Shown piece by piece: positions 35,759 to 44,668 of a stretch of 64,000 bases of DNA. The notes beneath the pieces are model-generated. The model had not been told where the DNA came from. It did not search any database and saw only the letters and a program-made list of their open reading frames with translations. Position 1 is the first letter of the stretch. Each line of letters starts with the position of its first letter. Position numbers and translations under genes: made by a program. This stretch comes from Roseomonas sp. (GTDB lineage Bacteria > Pseudomonadota > Alphaproteobacteria > Acetobacterales > Acetobacteraceae), in the NCBI GenBank assembly GCA_020249145.1, contig JADCGF010000012.1, forward strand, positions 62,001 to 126,000. The letters are read 5' to 3'.

Positions 35759-35788
35759 GGGCGGTCGTGGGTTAAGCCACGGCCGCCC
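35759..35788 (+). other. Intra-operon hairpin
   Basis: A 12-base inverted repeat (GGGCGGTCGTGG with CCACGGCCGCCC, one G-U wobble, 6-base loop) between the AhpD-like and thioredoxin-like genes. There is no T-run, so it may stabilise or space the mRNA rather than end it. Confidence 0.6.
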
Positions 35789-35816
35789 CTCGACAAGCCT
35801 TCATTCGGAGACCGAC

Positions 35817-36377
35817 ATGACTGCCCTCGCACCCGAACTCGCCGTCACTCACTGGTTCAATACCGCGCGCCCGCTATCCTTGGCTGGCCTAGGCGGCAAA
35901 ATCATTGTCCTTCATGCGTTTCAGATGCTTTGTCCGGGCTGTGTCGCGCATGGCTTGCCGCAGACCGAACGTTTGCATCGTTTGTTCAAGGATCGCCCCG
36001 ATGTCGTTGTGATCGGGCTCCACACGGTTTTCGAGCATCACGCCGCAATGACGCCGGTTGCACTTGAAGCCTTCATCCATGAATATCGGCTGACCTTTCC
36101 CATAGGCGTTGATCAGCCAGACGAGCATGAGGCGATCCCGGTGACGATGCGGCGCTTCAATATGCGCGGCACGCCGACGACCATCATTATCAACGGAGCA
36201 GGTCGCATCGTTGAACACGCCTTCGGGCAGGTTGATGACTTGGCCTTGGGCGTGCTGCTCGGGACGCTTGCCGCAGAAGTGCCGAGGTCGGATGCAACCT
36301 CCTCCTCCGATGCGGAATGTGCAGAAGGCGCCTGCCAAGCGCCGGCCCCGGTTTGCCGAAGCGCTATTTTGTCCTAG
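35817..36377 (+). CDS. Thioredoxin-fold (TlpA/peroxiredoxin-like) protein
   Basis: A 186-residue thioredoxin-fold protein with a CPGC active site (C39 and C42, in AFQMLCPGCVAHGLP), a cis-proline in MRGTPTTIIING, and no signal peptide, so it is cytoplasmic. It resembles redoxin-domain proteins (TlpA-like) that reduce disulfides or peroxides. The C-terminal tail adds three cysteines (AECAEGACQAPAPVC). It closes the MarR operon and is a likely partner of the AhpD-like protein. Confidence 0.8.
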   Translation: MTALAPELAVTHWFNTARPLSLAGLGGKIIVLHAFQMLCPGCVAHGLPQTERLHRLFKDRPDVVVIGLHTVFEHHAAMTPVALEAFIHEYRLTFPIGVDQPDEHEAIPVTMRRFNMRGTPTTIIINGAGRIVEHAFGQVDDLALGVLLGTLAAEVPRSDATSSSDAECAEGACQAPAPVCRSAILS

Positions 36378-36404
36378 ACCTCCGCCGAACGGATGGAGGC
36401 TCCC

Positions 36405-37214
36405 ATGGCGCAGGATTTGACGGTTGGCATTGCAGGCTTGGGCGCGATTGGGCTGCATCTGGCCCGCGCGCTGGATCGCGGCGTACCTGGCCTCAAGCTC
36501 GCCGCCGCCTCCGCCCGGGACCGCGACAAGGCCACCGCGAATGTGGCGGGGTTCAAAAATCCGCCGCGCATCGTCTCCAACGCTGAACTCGCCGCCTGCG
36601 ATATTGTGGTGGAAGCCGCGCCGGCCTCGGTTTTTGAGGAAATCGCCACCGCCGCCATCGAAGCCGGACGGATTTTTGTCCCTTCTTCCGTGGGTGCGCT
36701 GCTGCCGCGCATGCATCTGGTGGAAAAGGCGCGGGCCAACGGCGCGCGCATCATCGTCCCGACCGGCGCGCTGCTGGGCCTTGATGCCGTGCGCGCCGCG
36801 GCGGAAGGCGATGTCGAATCTGTCACCATCGAAACCCGCAAGCCCCCGCGTGGCTTGGCTGGTGCGCCTTATCTTGAGAAGAACAAGATTGATGTCAGCG
36901 CCATCACCAGCGCGACCCGTGTTTTTAAGGGCAATGCCTTTGATGCCGCCCAGGGCTTCCCCGCCAATGTGAATGTCGCGGCAGCCTTGGCCTTGGCCGG
37001 CATCGGGCCGGACCGCACCATGGTTGAAATCTGGGCCGACCCTGGCGTGACGCGGAACACCCACACCATCCGCGTTGAAGCCGCCACCGTGCGGCTGACC
37101 ATGACGATTGAAAACGTGCCTTCAGAGGAAAACCCCCGCACCGGCAAGATCACGCCGCTTTCCATCCTGGCGTGTCTGCGCGGCCTGACCTCCACGCTGA
37201 AGGTCGGCTCCTGA
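36405..37214 (+). CDS. nadX: L-aspartate dehydrogenase NadX
   Basis: A 269-residue NAD(P)-dependent enzyme that oxidises aspartate to iminoaspartate, feeding NAD synthesis in place of NadB. The Rossmann motif is VGIAGLGAIGLHLA, followed by VVEAAPASVFEE and VPSSVGALL, and the C-terminal half has GFPANVNVAAALALAGIGP with DPGVTRNTHTI, matching the aspartate dehydrogenase family. ATG 36405 has GGAGG 5-9 bases upstream. No other nad gene is adjacent. Confidence 0.88.
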   Translation: MAQDLTVGIAGLGAIGLHLARALDRGVPGLKLAAASARDRDKATANVAGFKNPPRIVSNAELAACDIVVEAAPASVFEEIATAAIEAGRIFVPSSVGALLPRMHLVEKARANGARIIVPTGALLGLDAVRAAAEGDVESVTIETRKPPRGLAGAPYLEKNKIDVSAITSATRVFKGNAFDAAQGFPANVNVAAALALAGIGPDRTMVEIWADPGVTRNTHTIRVEAATVRLTMTIENVPSEENPRTGKITPLSILACLRGLTSTLKVGS

Positions 37215-37315
37215 ATCGCCCCTTGCCCTGGGGCGGCATTTCGGCCATTTAGGCGCCGCTTCCGGGCCGTGCCCGGGGGTAATCCGCACGCGGCGCACCC
37301 TTCCTGACTAGGCAG

Positions 37316-37364
37316 GGTCCGGTCCCCTTCACCGGGGAAGGCGCCGCGGAGGCTCAACCGGACC
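37316..37364 (+). promoter_or_regulatory. Structured 5' leader of rpsB
   Basis: In the 170 bases ahead of rpsB, a 7-base outer stem (GGTCCGG 37316-37322 with CCGGACC 37358-37364) encloses an inner hairpin (TCCCC with GGGGA, loop TTCACC) and a GGCGCC palindrome. It ends 20 bases ahead of the start codon. Its place beside a ribosomal protein gene suggests feedback control by S2, as in other bacteria, but the motif is not one I can name. A separate CCGGGC-CGT-GCCCGG hairpin lies at 37262-37276. Confidence 0.5.
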
Positions 37365-37384
37365 AACATGGAAGGAGATCGCTC

Positions 37385-38191
37385 ATGGCGATGCCCATCG
37401 TTTCTCTGCGTGCCCTGCTCGAAGCTGGGGTGCATTTTGGCCACCATACGCGCCGCTGGAATCCCCGCATGGCGCCCTACATCTTCGGCGTGCGCAACCA
37501 GGTGCATATCCTGGATCTGCAGCAGACCGTACCGATGATGGACCGCGCTTTGCGCGCCGTGCGCGATACCGTCGCTGGCGGTGGCCGCGTGCTGTTTGTT
37601 GGCACCAAGAAGGCCGCTGCTGAATATGTCGCAGAATCGGCAGTGCGCTGCGGCCAGTATTACGTGAACCATCGCTGGCTTGGCGGCATGCTCACCAATT
37701 GGAAGACCATCACCGGTTCCATCAAGCGCCTGCGCCAGATGGATGAACGCCTGTCGGGCGACACGGCGGGTCTGACCAAGAAGGAAGTGCTGATGCTCTC
37801 CCGCGACAAGGAAAAGCTTGACCGCGCTTTGGGTGGCATCAAGGAAATGGGCGGCCTGCCCGATATCATCTTTGTCATTGACACCATCAAGGAAAAGCTC
37901 GCGATTGAGGAAGCCAATAAGCTTGGCATCCCCGTGATCGCGGTGGTGGATTCCAATGCCGATCCGGCGGGCGTGACCTTCCCGATCCCCGGCAATGATG
38001 ACGCGATCCGCGCCATCACACTTTACTGCGACATGATCGCGGGCGCGGTGCTGGATGGCATTTCGGCGGAAATGCAGGCTTCCGGCGTGGACCTCGGCGC
38101 GGTTGAGGAATTGCCGGAAGAAGCGCTGCCAGAAGTTGAGGCGGAGATCGTGGCGCCGGTTGAAGGCGCCGAAGCGGCGGCCCAGGCCTGA
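37385..38191 (+). CDS. rpsB: 30S ribosomal protein S2
   Basis: A 268-residue S2 with [20 protein letters not shown] and [40 protein letters not shown] typical. The acidic C-terminal tail ([15 protein letters not shown]) is longer than in E. coli, common in alphaproteobacteria. It binds the 30S head and is needed for initiation. RBS AAGGAGAT. It opens the translation-envelope cluster. Confidence 0.98.
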   Translation: MAMPIVSLRALLEAGVHFGHHTRRWNPRMAPYIFGVRNQVHILDLQQTVPMMDRALRAVRDTVAGGGRVLFVGTKKAAAEYVAESAVRCGQYYVNHRWLGGMLTNWKTITGSIKRLRQMDERLSGDTAGLTKKEVLMLSRDKEKLDRALGGIKEMGGLPDIIFVIDTIKEKLAIEEANKLGIPVIAVVDSNADPAGVTFPIPGNDDAIRAITLYCDMIAGAVLDGISAEMQASGVDLGAVEELPEEALPEVEAEIVAPVEGAEAAAQA

Positions 38192-38198
38192 TGCTTTC

Positions 38199-38228
38199 GG
38201 GGTCACCAACCGGTGGCCCCTTTTCTTT
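38199..38228 (+). terminator. Terminator between rpsB and tsf
   Basis: A 9-base stem (GGGGTCACC with GGTGGCCCC, one G-U wobble, loop AACC) followed by TTTTCTTT. Partial termination here would lower tsf relative to rpsB, as known in E. coli for this gene pair. Confidence 0.85.
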
Positions 38229-38254
38229 CAATCATCCAGCAATGGGGATGAACA

Positions 38255-39193
38255 ATGGCTGAAATCACAGCGGGTATGGTCCGTGACCTGCGCGAGCGTA
38301 CCGGCGCAGGCATGATGGATTGCAAGAAGGCGCTGGTCGAAAATGGTGGCGATATGGAAGCCGCCATTGATTGGCTGCGCAAGAAGGGCCTTTCGGCAGC
38401 CGCCAAGAAATCGGGCCGCGTTGCCTCTGAAGGGTTGGTGGGCTTTGCCTCGGCCCCTGGCGTCGCCGCCATGGTGGAAGTGAATGCCGAGACGGATTTC
38501 GTCGCGCGCAACGAAACCTTCCAGCATTTCGTGGCAACGGTTGCCGAGCTGGTGCTGACGGTCGGCGACGATATCGAAGCGCTGAAGAATGCCACCTGGC
38601 CGGGTGCCGTGGATCTGGTTGAAGAAACGACACAGCGCAAGACAGTGGCGGATCGGCTCACCAGCCTGATCGCGACGATTGGGGAGAATATGTCCATCCG
38701 TCGCGCCAAGCGGTTCCAGGTCGCGGAAGGCACGGTTGCGACCTATATGCATTCCGCCGTGAAGCCTGGGCTTGGCAAGATCGGCGTGCTGGTGGCGCTT
38801 GAAGGCACTTCCGAGCAAGCCGTGATGGAAACGCTTGGTCGGCAGATCGGCATGCATGTGGCCGCGGCGCGCCCGGAAGCGGTGGATGTTTCGGCTGTGG
38901 ACCCCTCCGCGCTGGCGCGTGAGCGTGATGTTCTGGCCGATCAGGCGCGGGCTTCTGGCAAGCCTGAGGCGATCATCGAAAAAATGGTCGAAGGCCGCAT
39001 CCGCAAGTATTACGAGGAAGTGGTGCTGCTGGAACAGGTTTGGGTGCATGATGGCGAAAGCCGCGTGAAGGAAGTGGTGAAGAAGGCGGGCTTGAAGCTT
39101 TCTGGCTTTGCGCGCTTCCATCTGGGCGAAGGCATTGAAAAGCAGCAGGGTGATTTCGCCGCCGAAGTGGCCGCTGCCGCCGGCAAGGCCTGA
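38255..39193 (+). CDS. tsf: Elongation factor Ts
   Basis: A 312-residue guanine-nucleotide exchange factor for EF-Tu. It has the N-terminal UBA-like domain ([19 protein letters not shown]), then the core with [14 protein letters not shown], which contacts EF-Tu. Length and order after rpsB are standard. RBS is weak (GGGGATGA), and some of its level may be set by readthrough of the rpsB terminator. Confidence 0.98.
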   Translation: MAEITAGMVRDLRERTGAGMMDCKKALVENGGDMEAAIDWLRKKGLSAAAKKSGRVASEGLVGFASAPGVAAMVEVNAETDFVARNETFQHFVATVAELVLTVGDDIEALKNATWPGAVDLVEETTQRKTVADRLTSLIATIGENMSIRRAKRFQVAEGTVATYMHSAVKPGLGKIGVLVALEGTSEQAVMETLGRQIGMHVAAARPEAVDVSAVDPSALARERDVLADQARASGKPEAIIEKMVEGRIRKYYEEVVLLEQVWVHDGESRVKEVVKKAGLKLSGFARFHLGEGIEKQQGDFAAEVAAAAGKA

Positions 39194-39199
39194 TCCAAG

Positions 39200-39232
39200 A
39201 CCGGGTGGGGTAGCCCCAGGGCGCCCCCCGGT
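39200..39232 (+). terminator. Possible terminator after tsf
   Basis: ACCGGG pairs with CCCGGT around an inner GGGG-TAG-CCCC hairpin, followed by a mixed TTCCTTATT. The stem is strong, but the T-run is broken, so termination may be partial. Confidence 0.4.
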
Positions 39233-39307
39233 TCCTTATTGCCGCCTTCGCGGGCATATCCTTATGGTGGCGCCCGCAACCCGAACCCGAGTCGAGACCC
39301 ACCCACC

Positions 39308-40036
39308 ATGAGCCAGAACCCGGTCTATAAGCGCGTCATGCTCAAGGTCTCCGGTGAGGCCCTGATGGGGGACCGGGATTACGGCCTTGATAACGCCACC
39401 TGCAGGCGCATTGCCGAAGATGTGCGCGGCGTGGTGGATCTGGGTGTGCAGGTTTGCCTCGTGATTGGCGGGGGCAATATCTTCCGCGGCATTTCCGGCG
39501 CGGCTTCCGGCATGGATCGCGCGCAGGCCGATGGCATTGGCATGTTGGCCACCGTGATGAATGCGCTTGCCATGCAGAACGCGCTTGAGAAAATTGGCGT
39601 GCAGACGCGGGTGCAAAGCGCCATCCCCATGGCTAGCCTTTGTGAGCCCTTCATCCGCCGCCGGGCTGAACGGCATATGGAAAAGGGCCGCGTGGTGATT
39701 TTCGCCGCCGGCACGGGCAATCCCTTCTTCACCACCGATACGGCAGCCGCCTTGCGCGCGGCTGAGATGAACTGCGACGCGCTGCTGAAGGGCACGCAGG
39801 TGGATGGCGTCTATTCCGCCGATCCGCGCAAGAAGCCTGAGGCGAAGCGCTACGATACGCTGACCTATCTTGATATGCTGGCGCGTGATCTGGCCGTGAT
39901 GGATGCCGCCGCTATCAGTTTGGCGCGTGAGAACAATCTGCCCATCATTGTTTTCAATATCCATGAACCGGGCGCCTTCACCGCCGTCATGAAGGGCGAA
40001 GGCAAGTTCACCACCGTGGTGGAACAGGCGCCATAA
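39308..40036 (+). CDS. pyrH: Uridylate kinase PyrH
   Basis: The 242-residue UMP kinase phosphorylates UMP to UDP, needed for RNA, DNA and UDP-sugars. It starts [16 protein letters not shown] and has the [25 protein letters not shown] and [11 protein letters not shown] motifs of bacterial UMP kinases, which form hexamers under GTP/UTP control. ATG 39308 is chosen because the family begins here. Confidence 0.97.
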   Translation: MSQNPVYKRVMLKVSGEALMGDRDYGLDNATCRRIAEDVRGVVDLGVQVCLVIGGGNIFRGISGAASGMDRAQADGIGMLATVMNALAMQNALEKIGVQTRVQSAIPMASLCEPFIRRRAERHMEKGRVVIFAAGTGNPFFTTDTAAALRAAEMNCDALLKGTQVDGVYSADPRKKPEAKRYDTLTYLDMLARDLAVMDAAAISLARENNLPIIVFNIHEPGAFTAVMKGEGKFTTVVEQAP

Positions 40037-40054
40037 CCCAGGGGGAAGGGCATC

Positions 40055-40621
40055 ATGCCGACCGACGTTAAAGCCCTGAAACAGGATCTGACGCGCCGGA
40101 TGGAAGGCGCGATGGAAACCTTGAAGAAGGAATTTTCCGGCCTGCGCACGGGCCGCGCCAGCCCCGCATTGCTTGAACCCGTGCGCGTCGAAGCCTATGG
40201 CAGTGTGACGCCGCTCAATCAGGTGGCCAATATCTCGGTCGCCGGTCCCGGCCTGCTTGCCGTGCAGGTCTGGGACAAGGCGCTGACGAAGGCGGTGGAA
40301 AGCGCCATTCGGGAAGCCAATCTGGGGCTCAACCCGCAGGCGGAAGGCCAGGTCATTCGCGTGCCGCTGCCGCCGCTTACCACCGAACGGCGCAATGAAT
40401 TGGCCAAGGCTGCCGCGCGCTATGCGGAACAGGCGCGCGTTGCGGTGCGTGGCGTCAGGCGCGATGGCATGGAACAGATCAAGGCCGCCGGCAAGAAATC
40501 CGAATTGGGCGAAGATGAAGTGAAGCGCGCCGAAGATGAGGTGCAGAAACTGACCGACCAATTCGTCAAGCAGATAGACGCGGCCCTGGTGGACAAGGAT
40601 AAGGATATCCGGACAGTCTGA
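40055..40621 (+). CDS. frr: Ribosome recycling factor
   Basis: A 188-residue L-shaped factor that with EF-G splits post-termination ribosomes. Conserved pieces are FSGLRTGRASPALLEPV, PLNQVANISV and PLPPLTTERRNELAK. It lies in the same order as in other alphaproteobacteria between pyrH and uppS. RBS GGGGGAAGGG. Confidence 0.98.
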   Translation: MPTDVKALKQDLTRRMEGAMETLKKEFSGLRTGRASPALLEPVRVEAYGSVTPLNQVANISVAGPGLLAVQVWDKALTKAVESAIREANLGLNPQAEGQVIRVPLPPLTTERRNELAKAAARYAEQARVAVRGVRRDGMEQIKAAGKKSELGEDEVKRAEDEVQKLTDQFVKQIDAALVDKDKDIRTV

Positions 40622-40697
40622 AACCTGTTCGGCATATCGGGGGGAATAAGCGCTTGCGTAACCGGCTCGGGCCTGATCGCGCGGAAGGAAGCGGCGC

Positions 40698-41441
40698 ATG
40701 AGCGCGGCAAGCGATCCCCTGCCCGCCCCCGGCGCCTCGCAAGCGCCGCCCGCGCATGTCGCGATTATCATGGATGGGAATCGCCGCTGGGCAGAAGCGC
40801 GCGGCGTGCCTATTGCGCTTGGTCATCGTGCCGGCGCTGAAGCTGCGCGGCGGGCGGTGGAGGCCGCTGCCCAGGCAGGCATTGGGTGGATGACGCTTTT
40901 TGCCTTCTCCAGCGAGAATTGGCGTCGCCCGACAGAGGAGGTTTCCGCGCTATCGGGGCTGCTCCGGCTTTACCTCCGCAATGAAGTGGCAGGGCTGGTT
41001 CGGGATGGCGTGAAGCTGACGGTGATTGGCGATCACAGCCGGTTCGGCGCTGATCTTTCGGCCATGGTGGCGGATGCGGAAAAGGCGACAGCGGGTGGCA
41101 CAAGGCTCAATCTGGTGATGGCGCTTTCCTACGGCGCGCGGGATGAGATTCTGGCAGCGACCAGGGCCGTGGCGCGGGCGGCCAAGGCGGGCAGGCTCGA
41201 CCCCGAAAGCCTGACCGAGGTGCAATTTGGCGGCTTCCTGCAAACGGCGGGCATGCCCGATCCGGATTTGATCATCCGCACTTCGGGCGAACAGCGGCTA
41301 TCGAATTTCCTGCTTTGGCAGGCCGCTTATGCCGAGTTCGTATTTCTCGATGTGCTTTGGCCGGATTTTTCCGCCGAGGATTTACAAGGCGCGGTTGCGG
41401 AATATCATCGGCGGGAACGTCGCTACGGTCTGCGCGCCTGA
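40698..41441 (+). CDS. uppS: Undecaprenyl diphosphate synthase
   Basis: A 247-residue cis-prenyltransferase that makes C55 undecaprenyl diphosphate for peptidoglycan and lipopolysaccharide. The catalytic aspartate is in IIMDGNRRWAE, and TLFAFSSENWRRP and LIIRTSGEQRLSNFLLWQAAYAEF follow in order. RBS GGAAGGAAG. The product then feeds the murein and lipid A steps of this cluster. Confidence 0.96.
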   Translation: MSAASDPLPAPGASQAPPAHVAIIMDGNRRWAEARGVPIALGHRAGAEAARRAVEAAAQAGIGWMTLFAFSSENWRRPTEEVSALSGLLRLYLRNEVAGLVRDGVKLTVIGDHSRFGADLSAMVADAEKATAGGTRLNLVMALSYGARDEILAATRAVARAAKAGRLDPESLTEVQFGGFLQTAGMPDPDLIIRTSGEQRLSNFLLWQAAYAEFVFLDVLWPDFSAEDLQGAVAEYHRRERRYGLRA

Positions 41442-41442
41442 C

Positions 41443-42282
41443 GTGACTGACGCCAAGGCACCTATTCCGGAGGTAAGCGCCCCTCGACCTTGGCGCGATC
41501 TGGGCTTGAGGGGCGCATCGGCAGCCGTGCTGATCCCCATTGCGGTGCTTGGCATCTGGTCCGGCGGCGTGGTCTGGGATGTGCTGGTGGGGGTGGCGGT
41601 GGTGCTGCTCTCCTGGGAATGGGCGCGGTTTTGCAAGATTTCCATCTGGCGCTGGCCAGGGCTGCTGATGCCCACCGTCAGCCTGGTAGTCATGCTTTTG
41701 GCCGCCTTCGGGCCGCCGCTGGCGGCCATCGGGGTATTGGCGGCAGGGACGCTGTTGCTGTTCCTGCTGCAACGCCAGGGCGATATCTGGCCTGCTGCCG
41801 GGCTTTTCTACATTGGCCTCGCGGGCTTTTCGCTGGTGCTGCTGCGCGGTGAGGATCATGCCGGGCTGCTCAATACGCTGTTTATGGTCCTGATTGTCTG
41901 GGCCTCGGATACCGGGGCCTATGTCGCGGGGCGGGCCTTGGGTGGGCCGAAGCTCGCGCCCGCCATATCACCGGGCAAGACCTGGTCTGGCGCAGCTGGG
42001 GGCTTGCTGGCTGCTACGCTGATCGGCGCGGGGGCGGCGGCGCTGCTCGCATCGGGGGGGGCTTCACGCGCGGCGGCAATCGCGGCCATGCTGGGGGTGA
42101 TGTCTCAGGCGGGTGATCTTCTGGAAAGCGCCATCAAACGCCGCTTCGGGGTGAAGGATAGTTCCTCCCTCATTCCCGGCCATGGTGGCATGCTGGATCG
42201 GCTGGATGGGGTGATGGCGGCAGCGCCCATGGCGACCGCGCTTGCCCTGCTGGCCGGGCGGGGCATGCCGCTATGGCATTGA
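41443..42282 (+). CDS. cdsA: Phosphatidate cytidylyltransferase
   Basis: A 279-residue multi-pass inner-membrane enzyme that makes CDP-diacylglycerol from phosphatidate and CTP. The CDS signature is late: SDTGAYVAGRALGGPKLAP, then SPGKTWSGAAGGL, and the end SAIKRRFGVKDSSSLIPGHGGMLDRLDG. GTG 41443, one base after the uppS stop, is a likely start; an upstream ATG at 41329 would overlap uppS. No strong ribosome-binding site is seen, so translation is probably coupled. Confidence 0.92.
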   Translation: MTDAKAPIPEVSAPRPWRDLGLRGASAAVLIPIAVLGIWSGGVVWDVLVGVAVVLLSWEWARFCKISIWRWPGLLMPTVSLVVMLLAAFGPPLAAIGVLAAGTLLLFLLQRQGDIWPAAGLFYIGLAGFSLVLLRGEDHAGLLNTLFMVLIVWASDTGAYVAGRALGGPKLAPAISPGKTWSGAAGGLLAATLIGAGAAALLASGGASRAAAIAAMLGVMSQAGDLLESAIKRRFGVKDSSSLIPGHGGMLDRLDGVMAAAPMATALALLAGRGMPLWH

Positions 42283-43463
42283 ACCAGCGGCCGGGACCGC
42301 GCCGCGTCACCGTGCTGGGCAGCACGGGCTCGGTTGGAAAAAGCACGGTGTCCCTGCTGGAAGCGGCCGCCGAGGATACATTCGATATTGTGGCCCTGGT
42401 GGCCGGGCGGGATTGGCAGGGCTTGGCTGCCCAGGCGCGGCGGCTTAAGGCGCGGCATGCGGTGCTGGCGGATGCCACGCAATATGCGGCCTTGAAGGAA
42501 GCACTCGCCGGGACGGATATCCAGGTGGCCGCGGGGCCGGAAGCGGTGGTGGCGGCGGCGGGGCTGCCCGCTGATTGGACCATGGCCGCCATTGTGGGTG
42601 CCGCTGGCTTGCCTGCCACCCTGGCTGCGCTGGCGCGCGGCGGCATTATGGCGATTGCCAATAAGGAAAGCCTGGTCTGCGCGGGGGACCCCGTTTTGGC
42701 CGCAGCGCGTATTGGGGGTGCGACCATCCTGCCGGTGGATAGCGAACATAACGCCATTTTCCAGGCTTTGGATATGCGCGACCCCTCGGCCATTGCGAAA
42801 ATCATCCTGACTGCCTCGGGCGGGCCGTGCCGGACCATGTCCTTGGCGGAAATGGCCGCCGTGACGCCGGAAGTCGCGGTGCGCCACCCGGTCTGGTCCA
42901 TGGGGGCCAAGATCAGCGTTGATTCCGCCACCATGTTCAACAAGGGGCTGGAATTGATCGAAGCCGCGCGGTTGTTCCCGGTGCCGGAAGCGCGGATTGA
43001 GGTGCTGGTCCATCCGCAATCCACCGTGCATGGTCTGGTGCAATACACGGATGGATCGGTGCTGGCGCAGCTTGGCACGCCCGATATGCGCACGCCCATC
43101 GCCCATGCCTTGGCCTGGCCCGCGCGCATGGCCGCCGCCGTGCCGCCGCTTGATCTGATCGCGCTCGGCAAGCTGGAGTTTTTTGCGCCCGACCCGGTGC
43201 GCTTCCCGGCGCTCAGGCTTTCGCGCGAGGCGCTTTGCGCCGGCGGCGGTGCGCCCACCATCCTGAACGCGGCAAATGAGATCGCGGTCGGGCTCTTCCT
43301 TGAAAAACGGCTCCGCTTTCTCGATATCGCGGCAGTGGTGGAAGAAACGCTCACGCGCCTTGGCGCGCCAGAGGCCGCGGATCTGCCTGCCATTCTGGCG
43401 CATGATGCGGCGGCGCGGTCCGAAGCCGGGCTGATCGCCGCAAAACGCGCCGCGCTGGCCTGA
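42273..43463 (+). CDS. dxr: 1-deoxy-D-xylulose-5-phosphate reductoisomerase
   Basis: A 396-residue MEP-pathway enzyme that makes 2-C-methyl-D-erythritol 4-phosphate with NADPH and a divalent metal, supplying isoprenoids such as those for UppS. The NADPH motif is LGSTGSVGKSTVSLLE, and metal and substrate sites include ANKESLVCAGD, the acidic SEHNAIFQAL and MGAKISVDSATMFNKGLELIEA. ATG overlaps the end of cdsA by ten bases. Confidence 0.97.
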   Translation: MALNQRPGPRRVTVLGSTGSVGKSTVSLLEAAAEDTFDIVALVAGRDWQGLAAQARRLKARHAVLADATQYAALKEALAGTDIQVAAGPEAVVAAAGLPADWTMAAIVGAAGLPATLAALARGGIMAIANKESLVCAGDPVLAAARIGGATILPVDSEHNAIFQALDMRDPSAIAKIILTASGGPCRTMSLAEMAAVTPEVAVRHPVWSMGAKISVDSATMFNKGLELIEAARLFPVPEARIEVLVHPQSTVHGLVQYTDGSVLAQLGTPDMRTPIAHALAWPARMAAAVPPLDLIALGKLEFFAPDPVRFPALRLSREALCAGGGAPTILNAANEIAVGLFLEKRLRFLDIAAVVEETLTRLGAPEAADLPAILAHDAAARSEAGLIAAKRAALA

Positions 43464-43491
43464 CCCCGCGCTTTTTTTAGGAGCCGATCTA

Positions 43492-44595
43492 TTGGAATTG
43501 CTACCCGAACCCTTCCGCAGCATTGCATCCTTCGTGGTGGTGCTCGGGGTGCTGATTTTCATCCATGAGCTGGGCCATTATTTGGCGGCGCGCTGGCGCG
43601 GCGTTCATGTGGAACGCTTCTCCGTGGGCTTTGGGCGCGCGATCTATACCTGGGTGGACAAGCGCGGCTGCGAATGGCGGATAGGCTGGCTGCCACTTGG
43701 CGGCTATGTGAAAATGCACGGAATGGAGGATCTGGGCGAAGCAGGCCCGGAACAGGCAGCGGGCTTCCGCCCCGGTGAGACCTTCCATGAAAAATCGGTG
43801 GGCGACCGCGCCCTGGTGGTGGCAGCCGGGCCTTTCTTCAATTTCGCGCTTGCCGTGCTGCTGTTTGCGGCGCTTTTCGTGGTGGTGGGGCGGCCTTCCC
43901 CGGTGCCGACCGTGGGCAATGTGGTGGAAGCCTCAGCCGCGGCGCGCGCCGGCCTTGCGCCGGGCGATCGGATCATCGCCATGGATGGGCAGAAGGTTGA
44001 ACGGTTTGAAGCGCTGCAGCGCTATGTTCAGGCACGTGCCGGCCAAGCCATTGAGGTGCTGGTGGCGCGGGGCGATTCGCAGGTCAAGGTCATGGCGACG
44101 CCTCTGCCGCGGCCTTCTGACGGGCTTGGCATGCTGGGCATTACCGCCGGGCCGCCGGTTTTCGAAAGGCTTGACCCCTTCAGCGCCGCCTGGGCCGGTG
44201 TGACGCATACGCTGGATATCACCGGACAGACGCTGGTTGGCGTGTGGCAAATGATATCCGGCAGCCGGGGCGCTGAGGATCTGGGCGGGCCGCTCCGCAT
44301 TGCGCAAATGTCGGGGCAGGTTGCGAATATGGGGCTTTCGGCCTTCATCACCTTCACGGCCCTGCTTTCGGTGAACCTGGCGCTGATCAATCTTTTCCCC
44401 ATCCCCGTGCTGGATGGCGGGCATTTGCTGTTCTATGCCGCCGAGGCGATCCGGGGCCGCCCCTTGCCCTTGAAGGCGCGGGAATATGGCTTCCGGGCCG
44501 GCTTTGCCCTGCTGATCTGCCTGATGATTTTCGCGACCTGGAATGACCTTGCCCAACTTGGCGTGGTGCGCTGGGTGAGCGGGCTGCTGGGTTGA
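43492..44595 (+). CDS. rseP: RIP zinc metalloprotease RseP
   Basis: A 367-residue site-2 protease that cuts transmembrane anti-sigma factors. The zinc motif is FIHELGHYLAARW, a PDZ domain spans about residues 125-220, and the third metal ligand is in NLFPIPVLDGGHLL. Membrane helices lie at both ends. TTG start 43492 has TAGGAGCC upstream. It lies between dxr and bamA in the conserved order. Confidence 0.95.
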   Translation: MELLPEPFRSIASFVVVLGVLIFIHELGHYLAARWRGVHVERFSVGFGRAIYTWVDKRGCEWRIGWLPLGGYVKMHGMEDLGEAGPEQAAGFRPGETFHEKSVGDRALVVAAGPFFNFALAVLLFAALFVVVGRPSPVPTVGNVVEASAAARAGLAPGDRIIAMDGQKVERFEALQRYVQARAGQAIEVLVARGDSQVKVMATPLPRPSDGLGMLGITAGPPVFERLDPFSAAWAGVTHTLDITGQTLVGVWQMISGSRGAEDLGGPLRIAQMSGQVANMGLSAFITFTALLSVNLALINLFPIPVLDGGHLLFYAAEAIRGRPLPLKAREYGFRAGFALLICLMIFATWNDLAQLGVVRWVSGLLG

Positions 44596-44668
44596 TCCTG
44601 TTTGGGGGTGGCGAGGGGGGCGCGGCTCGGCTAGGAAAGGACGTGATCTTGAGAGAGATGCCGAATCC

